Assembly (NCBI RefSeq): GCF_014200595.1
Contig: NZ_JACHCG010000001.1
Location: 1,550,001 to 1,614,000, forward strand
DNA: 64,000 nucleotides
DNA from: Pedobacter cryoconitis
GTDB lineage: Bacteria; Bacteroidota; Bacteroidia; Sphingobacteriales; Sphingobacteriaceae
Direction: 5' to 3'
Shown: positions 1 to 8,218 of the stretch, piece after piece
How positions within the stretch are numbered: position 1 is the first letter of the stretch
Layout: the number at the start of each line of letters is the position of its first letter
Notes under the pieces: generated by a model
Told to the model about the DNA's origin: nothing
Database searches by the model: none
Seen by the model: the letters and a program-made list of their open reading frames with translations, nothing else
Position numbers and translations under genes: made by a program

Positions 1-2
1 GC

Positions 3-959
3 AATAACTGGGCAAGGGGACGTAAACTCAAAGGGGAACCGGCAAAAAAAGCGGAGCATCACCATTATGGTTTAAATGCTCAGGGTGAAATCATCGTTGA
101 AAGGCAATACACCAGTTTTGAGCAATATTTCTATGAGCTGTTTTTTATCAGGACTCACGATACGATAACCCGCTATAGGTTTTCTTATGATAACAAGGAG
201 ATCGAACAGATTTCCCGGTTCTATTACGAGCAGAACCAGCTGACTCAACATATTACTGTAGCTGACAATCAATGCAAATGTGATTATGCAGTTTATTATT
301 ATAACAGCAATCAAAAGTTGATTGAAAAGAAATGCCATCTGGAATTTGATGATTTTGAAACAGACAGGAACCATGAATACAAATATGACCAGTTTGGCCT
401 GCTGGAAACTATTACGGAAAACCGTGAAAGTATTATTTACCAGAAATCAGCTCAATCTATCAGTTTTAAACAGCTTACGGTTATGGCCGAAGACAGGCTA
501 TTTACGGTACTCCGGCAAAATATCCATCAGCATGCTATACCAGAAGAATTATATTGTTTGTATCTCTATTATGGGAATGCTCATTTGTTTCCGCCAGCTA
601 TAGCTTACGGCACTAAAGCTGAAAAAGACCATTGGCAGGTGCAAGGAACTAAGGCGAAATGGATCATCTGGAATCCTGCTGATTATCAATACAACATGGA
701 AGTTAATATGGATGGGGAGACAGAGCGCTTTTTTGACCTTTATAACCAGGAAACAGAAATGCAGCAAAAATATGCAGCTGCAAAAAAAGCTATTATAAAC
801 GTGGTCATGAAGCTAAAAGATAGTTTGAATGAATTCACACTGAATAAAACAAGTGATTTTGTAATCATAGCAGCTGATGATGAACAAGCTGATTTAAAAA
901 AGAACTTCAAAATATTGAATCCTGAACTTTTTGAACAATTCAGAAAAGATCTTCCATAG
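3..959 (+). CDS. YD-repeat-like protein, 5' end outside the window
   Basis: The reading frame is open from the first bases of the window to the stop at 957-959, so the gene starts upstream and at least 318 codons are present. The first in-frame start-like codon is a TTG at 318, but the protein-like sequence clearly continues upstream of it, so I treat the gene as truncated by the window edge. The visible part has several degenerate tyrosine/aspartate repeats, such as RFSYDNKEIEQ, YYYNSNQKLIE and YKYDQFGLLETI, which resemble YD (RHS-type) repeats. The C-terminal 130 residues are charged and lack recognisable motifs. Function is not known; an RHS-like surface protein or a protein linked to a polymorphic toxin locus is possible but unproven. 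Confidence 0.7.
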   Translation, partial: NNWARGRKLKGEPAKKAEHHHYGLNAQGEIIVERQYTSFEQYFYELFFIRTHDTITRYRFSYDNKEIEQISRFYYEQNQLTQHITVADNQCKCDYAVYYYNSNQKLIEKKCHLEFDDFETDRNHEYKYDQFGLLETITENRESIIYQKSAQSISFKQLTVMAEDRLFTVLRQNIHQHAIPEELYCLYLYYGNAHLFPPAIAYGTKAEKDHWQVQGTKAKWIIWNPADYQYNMEVNMDGETERFFDLYNQETEMQQKYAAAKKAIINVVMKLKDSLNEFTLNKTSDFVIIAADDEQADLKKNFKILNPELFEQFRKDLP

Positions 960-1026
960 AATTCAAAAACATTTTAATTAAGCTGATGTTTAAACCTTTC
1001 ACCTACAAAAGGGTAGCAATCAGCTT

Positions 1027-1317
1027 ATGGAACCATTTAACATTAAAATCAAACACGGTAAAAAAGAAATTACCTTAACTATCCTGCCCGATGACAAGGG
1101 CTATTTTAAAGTAATTTATTTTGGAGGAATATTAGGAGCCATCTATTTTGACGGGCATAACTGGGAACAGGTTCCTCCAGCCGATGTTATCGCCGGAGAT
1201 CTGCCAATGTATGAACCAGATCCAACAGGTGATGATCATGAAGATATCTCACTGACTGAATACCTGGTTGAACGCGCAGGCCGTGAAATTGACTTATACC
1301 ATGATGAACATATCTGA
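1027..1317 (+). CDS. Hypothetical protein, 96 aa
   Basis: A small acidic protein of 96 residues with an ATG start, 67 bp after the previous gene and 20 bp before the DUF421 gene on the same strand. It begins with a beta-rich segment (IKIKHGKKEITLTI, then KVIYFGGILGAIYFDG) and ends in an acidic, helix-prone tail. There is no signal peptide or membrane segment. The amino acid composition looks like a real protein and the spacing suggests cotranscription with its neighbours. I do not recognise a family, and no function is proposed. Confidence 0.65.
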   Translation: MEPFNIKIKHGKKEITLTILPDDKGYFKVIYFGGILGAIYFDGHNWEQVPPADVIAGDLPMYEPDPTGDDHEDISLTEYLVERAGREIDLYHDEHI

Positions 1318-1337
1318 TGGACCTAATCTAAAATCTA

Positions 1338-1826
1338 ATGGACTTAATGAGCAGGATATTTGGGGAGGGCAAGGACCTCAACGCATTAAATATGGGATGC
1401 CGTGCACTGGTGTTGTATTTCATAATGCTACTATTTATCAGGATTTCCGGTACCCGCACATTCGGTAAAAAGACTGCTTTTGATAATATCATTGTCATCA
1501 CAATTGGTGCATTATTAAGCAGGGTAGTTGTGGGTGCATCTGCTTTTATGCCAACAGTTACCGCTGGTTTTGTACTGGTTATGTTGCATCGTGCTTTAGC
1601 ATGGGCAAGTTTACATCACCAATGGGTTGATCGTATAATTAAAGGATCAGAAAGAATATTATATACACAAGGGCAAATTGACCAGCAAAATCTGGACAAG
1701 AGCCTGATGTCTAAAGGCGATCTGATGGAAAGTGTAAGAATAAACGGTAATCTCAATGACCTTGAAGCTATAAATGAGGCGCGTTTGGAGAGAACAGGGG
1801 AGATCAGCATCATCAAAAAAGAATAA
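1338..1826 (+). CDS. DUF421 (YetF-like) membrane protein
   Basis: A 162-residue protein with two to three hydrophobic N-terminal segments (around residues 22-38, 50-65 and 70-88) followed by a small cytoplasmic domain. The order of segments and the motifs LLFIRISGTRTFGKK, FDNIIVITIGALLSR and the C-terminal SVRINGNLNDLEAINEARLERTGEISII are typical of the DUF421/YetF family, and the length is near normal for short members. The biochemical role of the family is not established; Bacillus homologues have been linked to membrane or spore-envelope functions. It lies 20 bp after the small unknown gene and is followed by a large inverted repeat that separates it from the ROK regulator. Confidence 0.85.
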   Translation: MDLMSRIFGEGKDLNALNMGCRALVLYFIMLLFIRISGTRTFGKKTAFDNIIVITIGALLSRVVVGASAFMPTVTAGFVLVMLHRALAWASLHHQWVDRIIKGSERILYTQGQIDQQNLDKSLMSKGDLMESVRINGNLNDLEAINEARLERTGEISIIKKE

Positions 1827-1864
1827 ATTTTATAAATAAAGAAAATATAGCCTCCATATTTTAG

Positions 1865-1945
1865 TTAATAAATAAATTTTAAACATTACTAATACTTATT
1901 AAATAAAATAAAAAGTATTAGTAATGTTTAAAATTTAATTATTAA
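1865..1945. repeat. Large AT-rich inverted repeat at the ROK regulator promoter
   Basis: Two perfectly complementary 25-base arms lie at 1873-1897 and 1913-1937, separated by 15 bases. One mismatch (1872/1938) is followed by seven more pairs (1865-1871 with 1939-1945). The right arm runs up to the predicted -7 box of the ROK gene. It could be an operator for the ROK protein, a hairpin terminator for the DUF421 transcript, or both. It lacks the GC-rich stem of the other terminators in this window. Confidence 0.85.
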
Positions 1946-1950
1946 GTTTG
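1943..1950 (+). promoter_or_regulatory. Predicted -7 box of the ROK regulator gene
   Basis: TAAGTTTG matches the Bacteroidota -7 consensus TAnnTTTG exactly and lies 31 bp before the ATG at 1982. No clear -33 TTG is visible at the usual distance; that region is occupied by the right arm of the inverted repeat. Confidence 0.5.
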
Positions 1951-1981
1951 GTAAAGACAACTAAACCAGACTATTGCAGCT

Positions 1982-3160
1982 ATGAATAATAGGGAACTAT
2001 TAAGAGTTGATATTATTAAGCAACTATATTATAAAAATCCACTTTCGCTAACTGAGCTAAGTAAGCTGACTTCTAAAAGTTTACCACTGGTTACGAAAGT
2101 AGTGAATGACCTGGTTTCAGAAGGATATGTGCAGGAGCAGGGCCTTGGGCCTTCTACAGGAGGAAGAAGAGCCTCTTTATTTCTTTTGAATATCGAAAAA
2201 CAGCGCTATGTTATTTCTGTAGCTACAGATCAGTTCACCGCCCGGTTGATTATCTACGATCTGGCTAATACGATCATTCTTCCAGTTAAAAAACTTGAAC
2301 TCGATATCCTGGACGATGAAGAAGCAGTAGATAAACTCGTTTCATTCATTGCGGAAAATATTGCAGCTTCTGGCATAGACCAAAAAAAATTCCTGGGGAT
2401 TGGAATTGGTATGCCCGGTTTTATCAGTGCAGAAGAGGGCGTAAACTATACGCATCTAAAAACTAAAGACGGTTCACATTTTGGTAAATATTTAACAGAC
2501 AGGCTTAAGCTTCAGGTATTTATTGATAATGATTCACGCCTGATTGCTAATGCCGAGTTGTTTTTCGGTGCCGCAGTAGGGATGAAAGATGTAATGGTCG
2601 TTAATATTGGCTGGGGAACTGGTTTAGGTATGATTATCAACGGTCAACTATATAGGGGAAACAGCGGATATGCAGGTGAGTTCAGCCATATCCCTTTATC
2701 TACAACCAATATGTTATGCTCTTGTGGTAAACGCGGCTGTCTGGAAGTGGAAACCTCTCTGCTCGTGATGACACAGAAAGCTAAACTGGCTATGGAAGCA
2801 GGAGAAGCAACCAGTATGACCGAACTCTTTAAAGATGAAAGCAGGAATACAGGAGAGTTATTTTTAGAGGCTGCCCGTAACCACGACCCTTTAGCAGTTT
2901 CTATCCTTTCTGAAGCAGCCTTTCATATTGGAAAAGGAGTAGCCACCTTAATTCATATTATGAATCCCGAATGTATCGTCCTGAGTGGCAGGGGGGCAGC
3001 AGCGGGTAAAATATTACTACCACCCATACAACAAGCAATCAATGAATTCTGTATTCCAAGAATAGCTGCTCAAACCACAGTTGTACTTTCAGAATTAGCC
3101 GCGGATGCAGAATTACTGGCAGGAGCAAGCTTAGTCATTGAGCATTGTGAATTTGACTGA
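1982..3160 (+). CDS. ROK-family transcriptional regulator (NagC/XylR type)
   Basis: A 392-residue protein with an N-terminal winged helix-turn-helix (about residues 8-70; LSLTELSKLTSKSLPLVTKV) followed by a ROK sugar-kinase-like domain. The glycine-rich GIGIGMPGF and the ROK zinc signature (LCSCGKRGCLEVE, near residue 245) are intact. Regulators of this type repress sugar genes and are released by a sugar or sugar phosphate. The gene lies 75 bp upstream of a SusC/SusD pair on the same strand with no terminator between, so it is the likely local regulator of the carbohydrate locus. The promoter lies in a large inverted repeat, which suggests autoregulation. The effector sugar cannot be read from the sequence. 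Confidence 0.9.
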   Translation: MNNRELLRVDIIKQLYYKNPLSLTELSKLTSKSLPLVTKVVNDLVSEGYVQEQGLGPSTGGRRASLFLLNIEKQRYVISVATDQFTARLIIYDLANTIILPVKKLELDILDDEEAVDKLVSFIAENIAASGIDQKKFLGIGIGMPGFISAEEGVNYTHLKTKDGSHFGKYLTDRLKLQVFIDNDSRLIANAELFFGAAVGMKDVMVVNIGWGTGLGMIINGQLYRGNSGYAGEFSHIPLSTTNMLCSCGKRGCLEVETSLLVMTQKAKLAMEAGEATSMTELFKDESRNTGELFLEAARNHDPLAVSILSEAAFHIGKGVATLIHIMNPECIVLSGRGAAAGKILLPPIQQAINEFCIPRIAAQTTVVLSELAADAELLAGASLVIEHCEFD

Positions 3161-3235
3161 TTTAACTTTTAATTCACATTAATAACTAATATAAAATAAA
3201 ACTAAATCGAATTACTAACCTAAACCACACCAAAC

Positions 3236-6200
3236 ATGAGAAAAATTTACTTAAAGTATTTAAGTGTTTTTCTGTTAACCCTGTTGACAGTCAACGCTTT
3301 TGCACAAAAAACCCTTACTGGGACAGTAAGGGATGCTTCCGGCCCTGTGCCGGGAGTTAGTGTTTCGCTAAAAGGCACTTCCAAAGTTACCCAGACAGAT
3401 GGCGCCGGAAGGTTTTCAATCACCGCCGGTTCAAATGATGTTTTGTCTTTTTCTGCGGTAGGTTACGCCAAACAGGAAGTCACTATTGGGAATCAAACCT
3501 CACTGAATGTTACCTTGACTGAAAGTGAAAACAGTCTGAATGAAGTTGTTGTAACTACCGCATTAGGGATTAAACGACAAGAAAAATCATTGGGCTATGC
3601 AGTAAGTACGGTCACAGCTAAACAATTAACAGAAGCTGGTAATACCAATTTTGCATCCGCTTTATATGGTAAAGCTGCCGGAGTAAAAATTACTACTGCG
3701 CCAGGTGGTGCGAGCAGTGCGGTCAACGTACAAATCCGTGGAATTAACTCTATCAGTTATAATCAACAACCTCTATATGTAGTAGATGGGGTAATGATTA
3801 GAAATGATGGTCAGAATGGAGCTGCGGGTGCTAACAACAATAACTATTGGGGAGATCAGCGGATCAGAGGAAACGGTATTTTAGATATCAATCCTGCGGA
3901 TATTGAAAGTCTGACTATCTTAAAAGGAGCGAGTGCTTCTGCTTTATATGGTTCAGACGCTGGAAGTGGTGTGGTCGTAATTACTACTAAAAAAGGAATA
4001 AAAGGAAAAGGTCTTGGAATTGATTTTAATTACCAGGGATCAATTGATCAGGTTGCTTTTCTTCCGAATTTCCAGAATGTGTACGGCCCGGGTTATGACA
4101 GGGCTACTAACTTAGCGAATGCCGGGCGTGAAGATGGCTGGATTGCAGATCCAAGTTCACCAACAGGATTAAGACCATATTTCAGAGCTTACGCAAACTT
4201 TGGCCCTAAAATGGAAGGTCAGCAGGTGAAATGGTGGGATGGTTCAATCCGTTCTTATTCTCCGCAACCTGATAACTACAAAGACGTTTATCAGACAGGT
4301 TATACCTCAAACGCAAACGTGGCTATCTCAAACCAAAGCGAAGCGATCAATTACCGTTTCTCCGCATCGCGTCTGGATTATAAAGGTACACAACCAGGAA
4401 ACACAGGTTCGAAGAACTCTTTCAACTTAAACTCTACGATTAAACTTGCGCCAAAACTTTCTGCCGATGTAATTGTGAGTTATGTAAATACGATTACCAA
4501 AAACAGACCTTATCAGTTAGGCCAGGTTTTAGGTTCATTTGGTGGTTTCTTCAGCCGTGCTGAAGATATGAACCTGATGAAAGAAAAATTCCAGACTAGT
4601 GATGGCTATAAATATGCACAGTTTAACCAACTGGATCGTCCAGAGCCATTCGTTTATAATATCAGAGCAACTAATTTGCTTGATTTCTACTGGCAGCAAT
4701 TGAAAAACGAGTACGTTGAAAATGAGAATAGATTATTATCAAGTTTCACTTTAAACTATGATGTTGCTAAAAACCTGAAATTCAGAGGGCGTATTGGTAA
4801 TGACTATACAGGTGCAAGAACAGAAAACCGTCAGTTTACTGAAGTTCCGATCGCATTAAATGGGAATACAAGTACTGGTGGATACACCACTACGCAAGGA
4901 CAATATGCAATTTTGTATGGAGATGCTTTACTAACTTACTCCAATAAAATTGGTAAAGACCTGAATCTGTCAGTAAGTGGGGGTTACCAGGGTAGAAATG
5001 AAACTTATAAAGACCAGCAATCGAATACGAAAGATGGATTAGTTTCAAGAAACTGGTTTGCAATCAGCAACTCATTCAGTGTTCCTGAAACTTCTGACAT
5101 CAGAAAACAACAATCGAAATATGCTTACCTTGGAATCTTAAACTTAGGCTACAAAGACTTCTTGTTCTTAGAAGGTACAGCACGTCAGGAATATGCATCT
5201 ACACTGCCTCCGCAGAATAACAAATACTCTTACTATTCATTAAATGGTGGTTTCGTTTTCAGTGATGTAGTGAAATTACCGGGCTTCTGGAACTATGGTA
5301 AATTAAGAGCTTCTTATGGCGTGGTAGGTAATGCGCCACCGTTATATGAATCAAATATTGTTTATACACAAACCTCTCTTCAAACCATTAATGGTTCAGT
5401 TCCATCCTTAGTTACTGCTAATGCTTATGGAAATAATACTTTAATGCCAGAAAAGAAACACGAAGCTGAATTTGGTCTGGAAACCCGCTTTTTAGAAGGA
5501 CGTCTTGGCTTGGATGTAAGTTATTACAATAACCGTGTTAAAAACCAGATCGTGCCACTACAAGTAAGTTCAACTGCTGGTGCAACCAGTCAGATTGTAA
5601 ATGTGGGTGAAATTGGAAGCAGAGGATTTGAAGTCGCTTTAAATGCAACTCCTGTAAAAGCTGGTAAGTTCCGTTGGGATACACGTTTGAATTTCTCTTC
5701 TAATAAATCACGTGTAATTTCATTAATGCAGGGTATGTCTGAGTTGAATTTCTATTCTTCAGATCAGTCAACTGCTAAAATTGTAGCCAAAGCCGGTGAA
5801 GAATTGGGTAATATTTATGTACGCCCAAGAGCAACAGATTCCAAAGGCAATTATATCATCAATGATGATGGTTTATATGTAATGGATAACAGTACCTACG
5901 TTAAAGCTGGTAACATTATGCCAAAAGTTGTTGGCGGTTTCTCTAATACGATCAGCTATGGTAACTTCTCTCTGGACTTCACTATTGATGGCCGTTTCGG
6001 AGGAAAGATGCTTGCACCAAACCTTAAATTTATGCGCGGAGCAGGTATGCTGGAAAACTCTATGGAATTCAGAGATGCTGAACATGGTGGAATTGCTTAC
6101 ACCAGTAATGGTAAAACGTACAACGATGGGGTATTGTTACAAGGTGTAAACCAGACTACAGGCTTACCAAATACCAAAGTTGTTTCTGCTGCTGATTATT

Positions 6201-6502
6201 ATATAAACACTTATAACTGGGGAGAAGGCTCTTTGACAGATGGAGAAATTTTTGATAACAGTTATATCAAAATGAGAGAAGTGGTATTAAGCTACAAGTT
6301 GCCAGCTTCGTTTACCAGTAAACTTAAAATCACCAACCTGAGAGTTTCATTGATTGGCCGTAACTTATTCTACATCTGGCGTACGCTGAAAGATTTAGAT
6401 CCTGAAGCACCATTAGGAAATAAATGGTGGTCACAAGGAGTAGATGTAGGCTCTACAGCTGCATCAAGAAATTATGGTTTTTCTATAAGCGCGAATTTCT
6501 AA
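3236..6502 (+). CDS. SusC/RagA-family TonB-dependent outer membrane transporter
   Basis: A 1088-residue SusC-type protein. It starts with a signal peptide ending in VNAFAQ (about residue 24), then a carboxypeptidase-regulatory-like beta domain (about 25-105), a TonB box region (NEVVVTTALG), a plug domain (about 110-235, with the SusC motifs IRGINSI and LYVVDGV) and a 22-strand barrel ending in an aromatic residue (SANF). Such proteins import oligosaccharides through the outer membrane with energy from TonB and a SusD lid. The SusD gene follows after 21 bp. The ROK regulator upstream and the two glycosidases downstream define a polysaccharide utilisation locus. The substrate is not predictable from the barrel. 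Confidence 0.96.
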   Translation: MRKIYLKYLSVFLLTLLTVNAFAQKTLTGTVRDASGPVPGVSVSLKGTSKVTQTDGAGRFSITAGSNDVLSFSAVGYAKQEVTIGNQTSLNVTLTESENSLNEVVVTTALGIKRQEKSLGYAVSTVTAKQLTEAGNTNFASALYGKAAGVKITTAPGGASSAVNVQIRGINSISYNQQPLYVVDGVMIRNDGQNGAAGANNNNYWGDQRIRGNGILDINPADIESLTILKGASASALYGSDAGSGVVVITTKKGIKGKGLGIDFNYQGSIDQVAFLPNFQNVYGPGYDRATNLANAGREDGWIADPSSPTGLRPYFRAYANFGPKMEGQQVKWWDGSIRSYSPQPDNYKDVYQTGYTSNANVAISNQSEAINYRFSASRLDYKGTQPGNTGSKNSFNLNSTIKLAPKLSADVIVSYVNTITKNRPYQLGQVLGSFGGFFSRAEDMNLMKEKFQTSDGYKYAQFNQLDRPEPFVYNIRATNLLDFYWQQLKNEYVENENRLLSSFTLNYDVAKNLKFRGRIGNDYTGARTENRQFTEVPIALNGNTSTGGYTTTQGQYAILYGDALLTYSNKIGKDLNLSVSGGYQGRNETYKDQQSNTKDGLVSRNWFAISNSFSVPETSDIRKQQSKYAYLGILNLGYKDFLFLEGTARQEYASTLPPQNNKYSYYSLNGGFVFSDVVKLPGFWNYGKLRASYGVVGNAPPLYESNIVYTQTSLQTINGSVPSLVTANAYGNNTLMPEKKHEAEFGLETRFLEGRLGLDVSYYNNRVKNQIVPLQVSSTAGATSQIVNVGEIGSRGFEVALNATPVKAGKFRWDTRLNFSSNKSRVISLMQGMSELNFYSSDQSTAKIVAKAGEELGNIYVRPRATDSKGNYIINDDGLYVMDNSTYVKAGNIMPKVVGGFSNTISYGNFSLDFTIDGRFGGKMLAPNLKFMRGAGMLENSMEFRDAEHGGIAYTSNGKTYNDGVLLQGVNQTTGLPNTKVVSAADYYINTYNWGEGSLTDGEIFDNSYIKMREVVLSYKLPASFTSKLKITNLRVSLIGRNLFYIWRTLKDLDPEAPLGNKWWSQGVDVGSTAASRNYGFSISANF

Positions 6503-6523
6503 TCGCATTAATTCAGAGATAAG

Positions 6524-8119
6524 ATGAAAAAATTAATTATAAACATAAGCTTTGTTTTAGTTGCAGCGACGTCACTAGTGAGTTGCAAAAAAGCAATTGA
6601 AGATAAATTTTATAACCCGGAGAAAGCACGTGATGCAAGTTTGTCCGGACTTTTTACAGCCATGTTAAACAATGACAGGGTAGCTGCGAAATATTGGAAT
6701 GTACGTACTTTTTTATGTCAGATGCCTGGCGTGTATGCACAAACTTCTTACTTCCCTAATGCAAATTCAGTTTACCAGCAGAGTGATGGCTATTCGCAAA
6801 ACTATTGGGATGATTTTTATGCTACAGGTGGTAATGGAAGCGGAAGTATGGCACAGTACCGTTCTATGGAGACTAAATTCAAAACGCTTTCAGATACAGA
6901 AAAAGCAGCCCAGGCCACAATTATGCAGGCTGCGAAAGTAGTTTTGATAGAGCAGGCTGCAAAGATGGTAGACTTATGGGGGGATATTCCTTATAGCGAA
7001 GCCGGTAGTCTGGAAACAAGCAGTACAATTGTGAATGCTAAATTTGATGAGCAAAAAGCATTATATACCAGTTTCATCGCTGATCTGGCAACTGCTGGTG
7101 CTTACTTCAAAGCGAATCCGACCAATAAAGATTTTGCTAAAGCAGACATTTTGCTAAAAGGTGATGTCAATCTATGGGCACGTTATGCAAATTCTTTACG
7201 CTTAAGATTACTGATGCGTATTTCGAAAGTTGACGAAGGAACAGCCAGAACAGCTGTATTGGATATGTTAAACAACTCGGCTGCTTTTCCATTGATTGAT
7301 GGTGGAAATAATCCTTCTTACAACCCGGGTGTATCTGATGTTTTACTACAACCTTTAACCAATAGCACCAGTGATTTAAGTGCAGCTTTTATGGAAGGCA
7401 GCTGGTATGCTACAGATTACATGTTAAACACGGTGATGTTGCCAGCGAACGACCCGCGTATTCCGGTAATTTATGATAAATACGGCAGAACAGTAAATGG
7501 TAAGTTTGTACCAAATGCAGGCTATAAAGCAATGCCGGTTACGATGACCGGATCAGATCAGGAAACTAAATTTGCAGATTATTCAGTACTTGATTCTGCT
7601 ACCTTTCTTTATAACCAAAAATTACCGGGTATTGTAATCACAGCTTCTGAAGTCAATCTTTTGAAAGCTGAAGCCTATGAAAGATGGGGTAGCTCAGCCA
7701 GTGCGCAGACTGCTTATGGAAATGCCTTAAGACAATCCGTTACTTTTTATCACTACCTGAATAGTTTAAATCAGGGTGGTGGATATGTGAATGTTCCAGT
7801 TCCTGCCGCTGCTGATATTGATGCCTGGGTAAATACGTCTTCTGCTGCCTATACGGGTACTTCTGCAAATAAACTGGCTAATATTTATACTCAAAAATGG
7901 GTTCATTTAGGGGTACTTCAATCTACAGAAGCCTGGTCTGAGTACAGAAGAACAGGTTTTCCTGTCTTAACTTTCCCTTCAGATGGTAAATTATCTGGTT
8001 TTGATACTCCTCCAACCAGGTTAATTTATCCAGGTAAAGAAAAGATCCTGAATGCAGCAAATTATCAGGCTGTTCAAGCTAAGGATACGCGTAAAACCAA
8101 GATCTTCTGGCAACCGTAA
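6524..8119 (+). CDS. SusD/RagB-family nutrient-binding lipoprotein
   Basis: A 531-residue lipoprotein. The N-terminus has a type II signal with the lipobox LVSC and Cys21 as the acylation site, followed by KK. The body carries SusD-family features: a helix-rich TPR-like fold, with VVLIEQAAKMVDLWGDIPYSE near residue 140, YANSLRLRLLMRIS near 225 and VNLLKAEAYERWG near 375. The composition fits the SusD-like 2 subgroup better than classic SusD. It would sit on the cell surface as the binding lid of the preceding SusC. A strong rho-independent terminator follows 26 bp after the stop, so susC/susD mRNA probably exceeds that of the downstream glycosidases. Confidence 0.95.
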   Translation: MKKLIINISFVLVAATSLVSCKKAIEDKFYNPEKARDASLSGLFTAMLNNDRVAAKYWNVRTFLCQMPGVYAQTSYFPNANSVYQQSDGYSQNYWDDFYATGGNGSGSMAQYRSMETKFKTLSDTEKAAQATIMQAAKVVLIEQAAKMVDLWGDIPYSEAGSLETSSTIVNAKFDEQKALYTSFIADLATAGAYFKANPTNKDFAKADILLKGDVNLWARYANSLRLRLLMRISKVDEGTARTAVLDMLNNSAAFPLIDGGNNPSYNPGVSDVLLQPLTNSTSDLSAAFMEGSWYATDYMLNTVMLPANDPRIPVIYDKYGRTVNGKFVPNAGYKAMPVTMTGSDQETKFADYSVLDSATFLYNQKLPGIVITASEVNLLKAEAYERWGSSASAQTAYGNALRQSVTFYHYLNSLNQGGGYVNVPVPAAADIDAWVNTSSAAYTGTSANKLANIYTQKWVHLGVLQSTEAWSEYRRTGFPVLTFPSDGKLSGFDTPPTRLIYPGKEKILNAANYQAVQAKDTRKTKIFWQP

Positions 8120-8144
8120 CCTATAGCATGTTAAGTTAACATCT

Positions 8145-8178
8145 TGTCCCGGTTAGTTTTTTTAGCCGGGACATTTTT
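8145..8178 (+). terminator. Rho-independent terminator after susD
   Basis: The stem TGTCCCGG (8145-8152) pairs with CCGGGACA (8166-8173), followed by a short T-rich stretch. It lies between the SusD gene and the alpha-fucosidase gene. Partial read-through would make it an attenuator inside the locus. It also argues against any start codon of the fucosidase gene near 8144. Confidence 0.8.
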
Positions 8179-8218
8179 ATATTCCGGAGATAAAATCAGT
8201 TCAATAAATCCGATCCTA

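Noticed and set aside
8144..8218. Longer N-terminus for the GH29 fucosidase from a TTG at 8144
   Set aside because: It would start inside a terminator hairpin and place the signal peptide 25 residues inside the protein.
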